From: Firmicutes bacterium UBA5473
GTDB taxonomy: Bacteria; Bacillota; DTU084
Length of the DNA stretch: 7,479 nucleotides
Direction: 5' to 3'
Assembly: GCA_002427165.1 (NCBI GenBank)
Contig: DIQB01000067.1
Span: 1 to 7,479 of the forward strand
Positions 1 through 6,040 of this stretch are shown here, piece after piece. Numbering within the stretch: position 1 is the stretch's first letter; every line of letters begins with the position of its first letter. The notes beneath the pieces were generated by a model, which saw only the letters and a program-made list of their open reading frames with translations, made no database searches and had not been told where the DNA came from. Made by a program: the position numbers and the translations under genes.

Positions 1-89
1 TCCAGATTATCTTCTGTCAGACCTAACCGGGATGCTACCTCCTCAATTGGGAGCAGCTTTTTACTTTGCGCGATCTCGATATCGTCCAT
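1..89 (-). CDS. fhs: Formate-tetrahydrofolate ligase, N-terminal fragment (cut by window start)
   Basis: The 29 complete codons read MDDIEIAQSKKLLPIEEVAS and then RLGLTEDNL. This matches the characteristic N-terminus of formate-tetrahydrofolate ligase (D-I-E-I-A-Q, then L-P-I-x-E-[VI]-A-x-[KR]-L-G). The enzyme makes 10-formyl-tetrahydrofolate from formate, ATP and tetrahydrofolate in the cytoplasm; it serves the methyl branch of the Wood-Ljungdahl pathway in acetogens and syntrophs, and purine and formyl-Met supply elsewhere. The ATG at 89-87 has a GGAGG Shine-Dalgarno (103-99) 9 nt upstream, so the start is secure. The gene follows the RNase G stop by 21 nt with no terminator or obvious promoter between, so it is probably the fourth gene of that operon. 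The catalytic P-loop region lies outside the window, so identity rests on the N-terminal motif only. Confidence 0.85.
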   Translation of the reverse strand, partial: MDDIEIAQSKKLLPIEEVASRLGLTEDNL

Positions 90-110
90 AGTAATTAACC
101 TCCGTCTGTG

Positions 111-1811
111 TCACTTCTTTTTGATGATTTTTGCTCTGGCAAAGGTGCGAGTTACCTTTATGATCTCCACTTCCAGCTTCTTTCCAACCCTTTTTCCAGC
201 ACCCTCTACGTCGATGACGTAGCCCTCAAGCCGCGCGATGCCGTTTTGGCTGTTGGCAAGGTGGGGCCGCTCGATCTCAACTTTCAATTTGTCCCCTACC
301 TTCACAGGCAATGCAACCATCTCAACTTCAGACTTGGTGCCAGCTAAAATAATCTTCATCTCTTCGGCGTGGATTGTCTCGCAACCTTTGATATAAATCT
401 TCTTGTTCAGTTCCTCCTCCAGTCGACTGAGGTTACTGCCACCGGAACCGATCAGCATAGCTGCAACCTGGGGGTGGACCCCCACCAGGACTGCCTCAAG
501 CTTGCTGTTCTCTAAAAACTGGCGCAGCTCTCGCTCCACCTGGATCGCCATGGATTCCTCAGATAAAATCATGCCAGTGCCATCGCAGTTAGGGCAAGGC
601 TTTTGAAATACTTCCCACAAACCCTCCTGGACTTTTTTGCGGGTGATCTCAAGGAGACCCAGCTTTGTAAAACCTAAAATATTGGTTTTGGTCCGATCTC
701 CCTTTAACTCCTCTTCGAGTTGCTCGACGATGGCTTTACGCTCCTTGTCCTTTTCCATATCGATGAAATCAACCACGATAATTCCTGTTAGATTGCGCAG
801 GCGCAGCTGCCGGGCGATCTCTGTTGCTGCCTGCAAATTAGTTTTAAAAACTGTAGATGCAAGATCCGTGCTCCCCACAAACTTACCTGTATTCACATCG
901 ATTACAGTTAGAGCTTCTGTCTGGTCGATCACAAGGTAACCTCCGCAACTGAGCCAAACTTTTCTTGTTAAGGCGCGGGTTAACTCTTGCTCGATGCCAT
1001 ATTTCTCAAACAATGGCTCTTTGCCTGTATAGAGGCTGATCTGCTTGCGTAGGCGCGGGGATAAGGTGCGGGCTGCCTCTACAACTTTGTTGTAGACGGG
1101 CTCGCTGTCAATTTGAAAGCTTTCAATCTGCTCAGATAAGGTATCGCGCATTAGCCTGTAGATGAGATCGTGGTCTTGATAGAGAACAGCTGGGGCCTTA
1201 GTTTTTTTGGCCTTTTTTTGGATCTTCTTCCATAGCCTGCGCAAAAAAACAAGATCCCGCTTCAGTTCGCGCTCCTTTTGCCCTTCAGCTGCAGTGCGAA
1301 CGATAATCCCCTCAGGTGACTTGCGAATGCCCTCTGCGATCTTCTTGAGGCGCTCCCGCTCTGCCTCAGATGCGATCCGCCGGGAAACTCCCACGTGATC
1401 TGCATCTGGCACATAAACCAGGTAGCGGCCAGGAATGCTCAGCTGGCTTACAACCCGGGCACCTTTGGTGCCGATGGGCTCTTTCACCACCTGCACATTC
1501 AGCTGTTGTCCACCTTTTAGAAGATCTTCGATCTGAGTCTTTTTCTTGGGCTCGTTCTCTGGAAGAGCATCATCCACATACAAAAATGCGTTCCGCTCAA
1601 GACCAATATCCACAAAAGCTGCCTGCATTCCTGGCAGCACATTCTTGACAATTCCCTTATAAATTCCCCCTGCTACTTGCTGGTGAAAGGAGCGTTCCAC
1701 ATATAGCTCCACCAGTTTTCCGTTCTCGATTATCGCGGCTCTGGTTTGCAAATTCTCCACGCAAACCAAGATTTCCTTTTTTAATGCCTTTTTTTTCTTT
1801 CTCTTACTCAC
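111..1811 (-). CDS. rng: Ribonuclease G/E family endoribonuclease with C-terminal TRAM-like domain
   Basis: Endoribonuclease of the RNase E/G family (566 aa), acting on single-stranded AU-rich sites in rRNA precursors and mRNA. Visible in order: a Lys/Arg-rich start (residues 3-12); an S1 RNA-binding domain at about 35-125 (GGIYKGIVKNVLPGMQAAFVD); the catalytic DNase-I-like domain with the Mg2+-binding aspartates D305 (IDVNTG) and D348 (VVDFIDME), at nearly the same positions as in E. coli RNase E; the Zn-link CPNCDGTG (C406, C409), which joins dimers in RNase E; and a C-terminal segment (about 500-566) resembling a TRAM/OB RNA-binding domain. The start chosen is GTG at 1811, giving VSKRKKKK. 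It overlaps the DUF2344 stop as GTGA and has GGAGAAGGG upstream (1826-1818). A longer in-frame ATG at 1856 would only add a Gly/Ala-rich stretch inside the upstream gene. Translation is probably coupled to DUF2344. The long acidic degradosome scaffold of E. coli RNase E is absent. Confidence 0.93.
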   Translation of the reverse strand: MSKRKKKKALKKEILVCVENLQTRAAIIENGKLVELYVERSFHQQVAGGIYKGIVKNVLPGMQAAFVDIGLERNAFLYVDDALPENEPKKKTQIEDLLKGGQQLNVQVVKEPIGTKGARVVSQLSIPGRYLVYVPDADHVGVSRRIASEAERERLKKIAEGIRKSPEGIIVRTAAEGQKERELKRDLVFLRRLWKKIQKKAKKTKAPAVLYQDHDLIYRLMRDTLSEQIESFQIDSEPVYNKVVEAARTLSPRLRKQISLYTGKEPLFEKYGIEQELTRALTRKVWLSCGGYLVIDQTEALTVIDVNTGKFVGSTDLASTVFKTNLQAATEIARQLRLRNLTGIIVVDFIDMEKDKERKAIVEQLEEELKGDRTKTNILGFTKLGLLEITRKKVQEGLWEVFQKPCPNCDGTGMILSEESMAIQVERELRQFLENSKLEAVLVGVHPQVAAMLIGSGGSNLSRLEEELNKKIYIKGCETIHAEEMKIILAGTKSEVEMVALPVKVGDKLKVEIERPHLANSQNGIARLEGYVIDVEGAGKRVGKKLEVEIIKVTRTFARAKIIKKK

Positions 1812-2473
1812 TCTATTCCCTTCTCCAGCGGCTCCATGAGCACCCCCTGCCCCCAAATTGCCGTGCGGACAATTTCCAAAGGCACAAGCTTCAGGGAGGC
1901 GATGATCTCCTGTGGCCGCACATTAGTTGCTTCCGATGAAAAAAATAATAAAAGTTCTAACTGTTCTCGGCCCAATACCTCAAGCTTGGATGTTGCTCCT
2001 CGCAGATCCAAGTGCCTCACCTTATTCTTCTGCTGCCGAGTCCAGGGGATGGTCTCCTTCGCTAGCCACCCGTCTACTCTTTGGGCCAGATCGTCCTGAG
2101 GTTCCACGCGGATCTGGTAGCTGGCCCCTCGAACTAGGCTCATAGGGGGGCCCTCGCCCGGTGGCACTACCCTGGCCTCTTTCAGGGCCAATGTAGCTGG
2201 CAGCTGCCCGCCCATCTCCTGCATGGCCTGCCCGGCTAGAAGCTCCTCTGTGAGCTCTATGTCCATAAGCTCCCCTAGGCTTGCAATTCCCACAGGCAGG
2301 GCTGAGGCAAACTGGATCTTGGCCCTGGGATGGAAACCCTCAGTGTAACGAATGGGAAGCCTGCTGCGCCTAGTGGCCCGCTCCATGGTGCGGAGGAGAT
2401 CTAAGTGCGAAATATATTTCAGCTCTCCCGTCTTTATGAACTTGAATCTAATTCTCTTTCCCCTCTCCACCAT
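1808..2473 (-). CDS. TIGR03936/DUF2344 radical SAM-linked protein
   Basis: A 221-aa soluble protein recognised from its N-terminal half: RFKFIKTGELKYISHLDLLR, then ERATRRSRLPIRYTEGFHP and ASALPVGIASLGELMDIEL, the hallmark of the DUF2344 (TIGR03936) family. The family occurs next to, or fused to the C-terminus of, TIGR03960 radical SAM proteins; here the two are separate genes 14 nt apart. No enzymatic motif or metal-binding cysteine cluster is visible, so it may be a substrate-recognition or partner subunit of the radical SAM enzyme; that is inference. The ATG at 2473 has GGAGGAG (2484-2478) just upstream, with GGAGG 6 nt from the start. Its stop overlaps the GTG start of RNase G (GTGA at 1811-1808), which implies translational coupling. 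The molecular function is unknown to me. Confidence 0.9.
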   Translation of the reverse strand: MVERGKRIRFKFIKTGELKYISHLDLLRTMERATRRSRLPIRYTEGFHPRAKIQFASALPVGIASLGELMDIELTEELLAGQAMQEMGGQLPATLALKEARVVPPGEGPPMSLVRGASYQIRVEPQDDLAQRVDGWLAKETIPWTRQQKNKVRHLDLRGATSKLEVLGREQLELLLFFSSEATNVRPQEIIASLKLVPLEIVRTAIWGQGVLMEPLEKGIE

Positions 2474-2487
2474 TACACTCCTCCATC

Positions 2488-4329
2488 TTATTCCCCGGCT
2501 AGGTGATTAGCTACACCTAGCTCTGGGCAGACTCCACAGCCCCTGCAGCCACCTCTGCAGTCAGCTGTAAGCTCTCCGCGATAAGCCCGGAGCCGCTCTT
2601 GCCACAGGAAGCTCTTTTTGAGACCACTTTTGAGGTGATCCCAAGGCAGGATCTCAGTCTCTTGCCGCTGGCGATTAGCGTAGAATGCGGGATCCACCCC
2701 AGTTTTCTGGAAAGCTTCTAGCCAGGTGCGAAAGGAGAACTGCTCAGACCAGCTATCAAAATGGCAGCCAGCTTGCCAGGCGGCCAAAATTGCAGAGGCT
2801 AGTCTTCTGTCTCCCCTAGCCAAAACAGCTTCCAAAAAGCTATCTTCGGGCTCGTGGAGGGATAATTTAATGCTACGTGTTTTAGACATTTCGTCTCTGA
2901 GGAGCTTTTGCCTGCGGCGGATTTCCTCCCGTAGAGGCTGAGGTTCCCACTGGAAGGGGGTCTGGGGTTTAGGCACAAAGGTAGAGACACTAAGGGATAA
3001 CTCTACTCCTCCTTTGCCTCTTTTTGCGTGTTCTCTGCCTATAGCCAATACCTTCCGCGCTAGCTCTCCTATCGCTTGCACATCTTCGTCTGTTTCTGTG
3101 GGGAGGCCAATCATAAAATATAGTTTTAATCTCCGCCAACCTGTGCTGAAAGCAGCATGGGCTGTGGTGAGGAGGTCATCCTCTGTGACTCCCTTGTTGA
3201 TCACATCCCGCAGTCTTTGGCTTCCTGCTTCAGGGGCGAAGGTGAGGCCAGTTTTACGCACCTTTTCGATGCTTTGAGCAAGTTCGATGGCAAACTTATC
3301 TGTGCGCAAGGAAGGCAGAGAGACTCCCACTCCCATCTCGCCGTACTTGGCAAGTAGCGCACGAGTTAGCTCCGCGATCTTGCTGTAGTCGGAGCTGCTC
3401 AAGGATGCCAGGCTAATCTCATCGTAACCTGTACTGCTCACCAGTTTCTCTGCCAAATCCAAGAGCTCCGATTGTGGTCGTTCCCGCAGGGGTCGGTAGA
3501 TTCCCCCTGCCTGGCAAAATCTGCAGCCCCGGGTGCAGCCTCGCATGATCTCCAACATCACCCTGTCGTGGACGATCTCAGTATAGGGCACAAGCCAGTT
3601 CTCAGGATAGGGAGCGCCTGCAAGATCCTCCACTACCCTTTTGGTGATAGTCCCAGGTGCTCCTCCTGTAGGCTGGATTGCCTCGATTGTACCATCTGCT
3701 CTGTAGGTGAAATTATAGAGTGATGGTACGTAGACGCCTGGAATTTTGGCGAGTGCCATCAGGAGCTCTCCCCGGGAGAAACCATCCTCTTGCCACTTTC
3801 GGTAGCAATCTACGATCTCACAGATTACATCCTCGCCCTCACCTAAAACAACTGCATCTAAGAATGGAGCTAGGGGCTCTGGATTGAAGGCGCAGGGGCC
3901 CCCTGCAATCACCAGGGGATGCTTCTCTGTGCGCTCTTCAGTGAAAAGGGGAACTTTCCCCAAAGAGAGCATCTGAAGCACGTTTGTATAGGAGAGCTCA
4001 TACTGCAAGGTGAAGCCTAAAATTTGAAATTCAGCCAGTGGCCTGTGGCTTTCCATGCTAACCAGCGGTAGATTTGCTGCTTGAAGCTCCCTTTCCATAT
4101 CGAGCCAAGGGGCAAAGGCCCGCTCCACAGCCACCCCTGGTTTTTGGGAAAGGATCTGGTAGAGGATCTTCAGACCCAGATGGCTCATGCCTACCTCATA
4201 GACGTCTGGGAAGGCAAGACAAACAGCCAGATCACCCTCACTTGGGGTCTGGTTCCATTCGCCGCCGATGTAGCGGGCTGGTTTTTCCACTCTGCTTAAA
4301 ATAGCGTCCCACATTTTTTGATCGATCAA
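2488..4329 (-). CDS. TIGR03960 B12-binding-like radical SAM protein
   Basis: A 613-aa radical SAM enzyme of unassigned substrate. Residues about 30-230 form a B12-binding-like N-terminal domain with AGGPCAFNPEPLA (142-154) and GEGED (163-167), typical of cobalamin-type radical SAM proteins. I do not see a canonical DxHxxG cobalamin-ligand motif, so cobalamin binding is uncertain. The radical SAM core follows, with the [4Fe-4S] ligands C265-x3-C269-x2-C272 (GCTRGCRFC), then FAPEAGSQRLRDVINKG (364-380) and MIGLPTETDED (406-416). The C-terminus carries four close cysteines, C591, C595, C598 and C601, possibly a second metal site. The chosen start is TTG at 4329, giving MIDQKMWDAILSRVEKPARY, the usual family N-terminus, with GGAGGG 8 nt upstream. 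The ATG at 4464 would read through the upstream terminator and promoter; the ATG at 4314 is too far from the SD. First gene of the radSAM-DUF2344-rng-fhs unit. Confidence 0.9.
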   Translation of the reverse strand: MIDQKMWDAILSRVEKPARYIGGEWNQTPSEGDLAVCLAFPDVYEVGMSHLGLKILYQILSQKPGVAVERAFAPWLDMERELQAANLPLVSMESHRPLAEFQILGFTLQYELSYTNVLQMLSLGKVPLFTEERTEKHPLVIAGGPCAFNPEPLAPFLDAVVLGEGEDVICEIVDCYRKWQEDGFSRGELLMALAKIPGVYVPSLYNFTYRADGTIEAIQPTGGAPGTITKRVVEDLAGAPYPENWLVPYTEIVHDRVMLEIMRGCTRGCRFCQAGGIYRPLRERPQSELLDLAEKLVSSTGYDEISLASLSSSDYSKIAELTRALLAKYGEMGVGVSLPSLRTDKFAIELAQSIEKVRKTGLTFAPEAGSQRLRDVINKGVTEDDLLTTAHAAFSTGWRRLKLYFMIGLPTETDEDVQAIGELARKVLAIGREHAKRGKGGVELSLSVSTFVPKPQTPFQWEPQPLREEIRRRQKLLRDEMSKTRSIKLSLHEPEDSFLEAVLARGDRRLASAILAAWQAGCHFDSWSEQFSFRTWLEAFQKTGVDPAFYANRQRQETEILPWDHLKSGLKKSFLWQERLRAYRGELTADCRGGCRGCGVCPELGVANHLAGE

Positions 4330-4337
4330 AATTCGTT

Positions 4338-4343
4338 CCCTCC
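4338..4343 (-). promoter_or_regulatory. Ribosome binding site fixing the TTG start of the radical SAM gene
   Basis: GGAGGG on the minus strand, 8 nt (AACGAATT) before TTG at 4329-4327. It is the only good Shine-Dalgarno in the leader and places the start at TTG rather than at an ATG 15 nt further in, where the spacing would be 23 nt. Confidence 0.75.
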
Positions 4344-4366
4344 AGGACAAGGGTCCCTTTTCTAGA

Positions 4367-4395
4367 ATTATACCACAGATTGCCGCTTCTGCATA
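4367..4395 (-). promoter_or_regulatory. Promoter (extended -10) of the radSAM-DUF2344-rng-fhs unit
   Basis: On the minus strand TGGTATAAT (4375-4367) is a perfect TATAAT -10 with the TGn extension. A weak -35 (TATGCA, 4395-4390, 3 of 6 matches to TTGACA) sits 17 nt upstream, as expected when an extended -10 compensates. Transcription would start near 4360, giving a leader of about 30 nt before TTG at 4329. The site lies just after the terminator of the preceding protease pair. A housekeeping sigma-A promoter is inferred. Confidence 0.7.
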
Positions 4396-4401
4396 CATAT
4401 G

Positions 4402-4427
4402 AAAAACCCTTCCCCCAAAGGAAGGGT
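4402..4427 (-). terminator. Intrinsic terminator after the M50 protease gene
   Basis: On the minus strand an 8-bp perfect stem, ACCCTTCC / GGAAGGGT (4427-4420 and 4413-4406), encloses a 6-nt loop and is followed by TTTT (4405-4402). The first stem base is the last base of the M50 stop codon TGA. It separates the M23-M50 unit from the radical SAM operon, whose promoter begins about 10 nt further on. Confidence 0.88.
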
Positions 4428-5302
4428 CAGAGCAATAGTTCCAAGACCTGAACTTTCGTGCCACCCTGGAAAAGTGCTTCCAGAATCTGGGCCTCCCCCA
4501 CTACCCCCCGGATCTGGAGGTTCTCTGTAACCACTGTAACTAGGTGATAGGATCCTGGGGCAAATTGGGTGATGACTTTCTCCAAGGTAGTGGCTCCTTC
4601 TGCCACAAGATGTCGGGCCAGAAGCACCTTTTCTGAGGCAAGTTCCTCTTGTTTGTGGAGTAGATAGCGAAAATGTGAGTAGGAGGCAAATCCTGCCTCC
4701 TCTCGGGCTGCACAATAAAGATAAAGGCAGATGGGCAAGAACCCCGGAGAAATGCCCCACAGATACCAAGCGGCAAGGGAGAGAGCAGCGGCAACAGCTG
4801 CAGCAAGCTGACTCCCTCGGGCTACTTTTTCTGTGGCCGGACGAAAGCCTAGCCTCCGGCTGAGGGCAGCACGCAAAACTCTTCCCCCGTCTAGGGGCAG
4901 GATGGGCAGGAGATTGAAGAGGCCTAAGCTCAGGTTGCCACTGATCATCAGCTGTGTCCATTGTCCTGCCTCAAGAATGCCCCGCTCTCGCAAAAAAATA
5001 CAGAGCCCGCCCAACGCTAGGCTCCACAGGGGTCCTGCTATGGCCACAGCCATTTCTGCTTTGGGACGAAAGAGCAGGGGAAAGGAGACCTGGGCTCTAC
5101 CGCCGAAGGGGAAAAGTTCAATTTTATCCACTGGGAAGTGCAAGAGAATGGCCACTGCTCCATGGGCAAGTTCGTGGAGGAAGACCAGAGAAAAAAGGAT
5201 CAAAGCCTGGGGGAGTAGTCCGGCTATGGCAAAGAGACAGAGGGAGATTAAAAAAGAGCTATGAAGGAGGATCTGGATCCCGAAAATCCGACCGATCCAC
5301 AT
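4427..5302 (-). CDS. spoIVFB: SpoIVFB-like M50 site-2 intramembrane metalloprotease
   Basis: A 291-aa integral membrane zinc protease. Hydrophobic segments lie near residues 11-30, 33-54, 82-105, 118-135 and 166-197. The zinc motif HELAH is at 43-47 within the second segment, and the third ligand is D138 in NLLPILPLDGGR (130-141). As I recall, B. subtilis SpoIVFB uses H43, E44, H47 and D137, almost the same positions. The C-terminus (about 226-290) looks like a single CBS domain, also as in SpoIVFB. In Bacillus this protease cleaves pro-sigma-K in the mother cell; the same role here is inference, since close paralogues do other jobs. The ATG at 5302 gives MWIGRIFGIQILLHSSF, the normal family start. 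The nearest purine-rich site is only 2 nt from it, with AGGTGG further upstream, so initiation may lean on coupling to the M23 gene, whose stop is 16 nt away. Confidence 0.88.
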   Translation of the reverse strand: MWIGRIFGIQILLHSSFLISLCLFAIAGLLPQALILFSLVFLHELAHGAVAILLHFPVDKIELFPFGGRAQVSFPLLFRPKAEMAVAIAGPLWSLALGGLCIFLRERGILEAGQWTQLMISGNLSLGLFNLLPILPLDGGRVLRAALSRRLGFRPATEKVARGSQLAAAVAAALSLAAWYLWGISPGFLPICLYLYCAAREEAGFASYSHFRYLLHKQEELASEKVLLARHLVAEGATTLEKVITQFAPGSYHLVTVVTENLQIRGVVGEAQILEALFQGGTKVQVLELLL

Positions 5303-5318
5303 CTCTCCTCACCACCTG

Positions 5319-5918
5319 CTATTTTATTAATTGTCCCGGATCCACGGCTTTGCCCTGCATGTGGAGTTCAAAGTGCAGATGCGGTCCTGTGGCCAGGCCA
5401 CTGTCTCCTACCCTGCCGATTACCTGCCCTGCACTTACCTTCTCCCCTGGTTTGACTAAAGCTTCGCTTGCATGGGCGTAGAGGGTTTGGTATTCATCCT
5501 CGTGATCTAGGACGATCTTCAGGCCATAGGTTGGATCCCGCTCTACACAGGCCACCTCCCCTGCCAAAGCCGCAAGGATAGGGCTGCCCTTTTGTGCCTC
5601 CAGGTCGATTCCCTGATGGTGCCGCCTTCCGCCTAAGATGGGGTGTTCTCTGGCCCCAAATACTGAGCTCACTTTGCCCATGGCAGGCCGGACTAACCCT
5701 GGAAGTTCTTCCTCTGTGGGGGGCAGGACTTGCCAGCTGCCCTCACGCAATCCCTCGAAGAGCCTACGGGCTTCCTCAATGGCGCCTAGGTAGTCGTAGT
5801 CAGCGCAGAGGATGGCACGAAACCACATTTGGGCACCTGGCGCCTGAGTCCAGCCCATGGTTTTGGCTATCAAAAAGAGACCCAAGATTAGCACTGATAA
5901 AAGTAGTTGCTTTTTCAT
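5319..5918 (-). CDS. M23 (LytM) family peptidase, membrane-anchored, SpoIVFA-position partner
   Basis: A 199-aa protein. An N-terminal signal anchor (about residues 4-22, KKQLLLSVLILGLFLIAKT) is followed by a short extracytoplasmic linker and a C-terminal LytM/M23 domain from about residue 80. The zinc ligands are present: H101 and D105 in HQGID, H182 in GPHLHFEL (180 and 182 form HxH), with catalytic H149 in YAHAS, so it should be an active endopeptidase cleaving peptidoglycan cross-links. The start is ATG at 5918, with GGGAGG (5929-5924) 5 nt upstream; a longer frame to 5984 adds a non-signal-like stretch over the promoter region. Its place immediately before a SpoIVFB-like gene mirrors spoIVFA-spoIVFB of Bacillus, where SpoIVFA is an inhibitor and scaffold of the protease. 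SpoIVFA itself is not demonstrated: the protein is shorter and could be a plain cell-wall hydrolase. Confidence 0.87.
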   Translation of the reverse strand: MKKQLLLSVLILGLFLIAKTMGWTQAPGAQMWFRAILCADYDYLGAIEEARRLFEGLREGSWQVLPPTEEELPGLVRPAMGKVSSVFGAREHPILGGRRHHQGIDLEAQKGSPILAALAGEVACVERDPTYGLKIVLDHEDEYQTLYAHASEALVKPGEKVSAGQVIGRVGDSGLATGPHLHFELHMQGKAVDPGQLIK

Positions 5919-5938
5919 GCTTTCCTCCCGACTGTGAT

Positions 5939-5972
5939 AGTATAGTATATTAGGAAAGCATGACGGATATAA
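5939..5972 (-). promoter_or_regulatory. Candidate promoter of the M23-M50 unit
   Basis: On the minus strand two overlapping TATACT hexamers (5949-5944 and 5944-5939) are preceded by TTATAT (5972-5967), 17 nt before the first. The -35 is poor for sigma-A (2 of 6). The element TATACTAT partly resembles the sigma-E -10 (CATACANT), and TTATATC partly resembles its -35, but spacing is a little long. A promoter is expected here because it is the first gene of the unit; which sigma factor reads it cannot be settled by eye. Confidence 0.4.
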
Positions 5973-6040
5973 CGAACACCCCATTAATAAAAAGAGAGCT
6001 AGCTTTTTTCACCAAGCAAGCCCTCCTATCTTTACTAACT
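5973..6040. other. Boundary spacer between core operon and defence-island remnant
   Basis: AT-rich non-coding stretch between the M23 promoter region and the DUF1016 remnant. It holds an A/T-tract palindrome centred on AGCTAGCT (about 5989-6009) that could be a very weak bidirectional terminator. No tRNA end, direct repeat or integrase-like att site was seen. Base composition changes here from the more G+C-rich core genes to the more A+T-rich island side, judged by eye. Confidence 0.4.

Noticed and set aside
1812..1856. 15-residue N-terminal extension of RNase G from an ATG at 1856
   Set aside because: The extension lies inside DUF2344 and is Gly/Ala-rich, unlike the family; the GTG at 1811 has an SD and the typical GTGA overlap.
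4368..4961. 197-residue open frame on the minus strand
   Set aside because: It overlaps the M50 gene in another frame, is rich in Ser, Pro and Arg without domain character, and runs over the terminator and promoter; it is a shadow.
4833..5481. Plus-strand open frames of 143 and 175 residues
   Set aside because: They lie opposite the M50 and M23 genes and have low-complexity, basic compositions with no family similarity.
5989..6009. A/T-tract palindrome as a bidirectional terminator
   Set aside because: The stem would have very few G-C pairs and a poorly formed loop; kept only as a note in the spacer entry.
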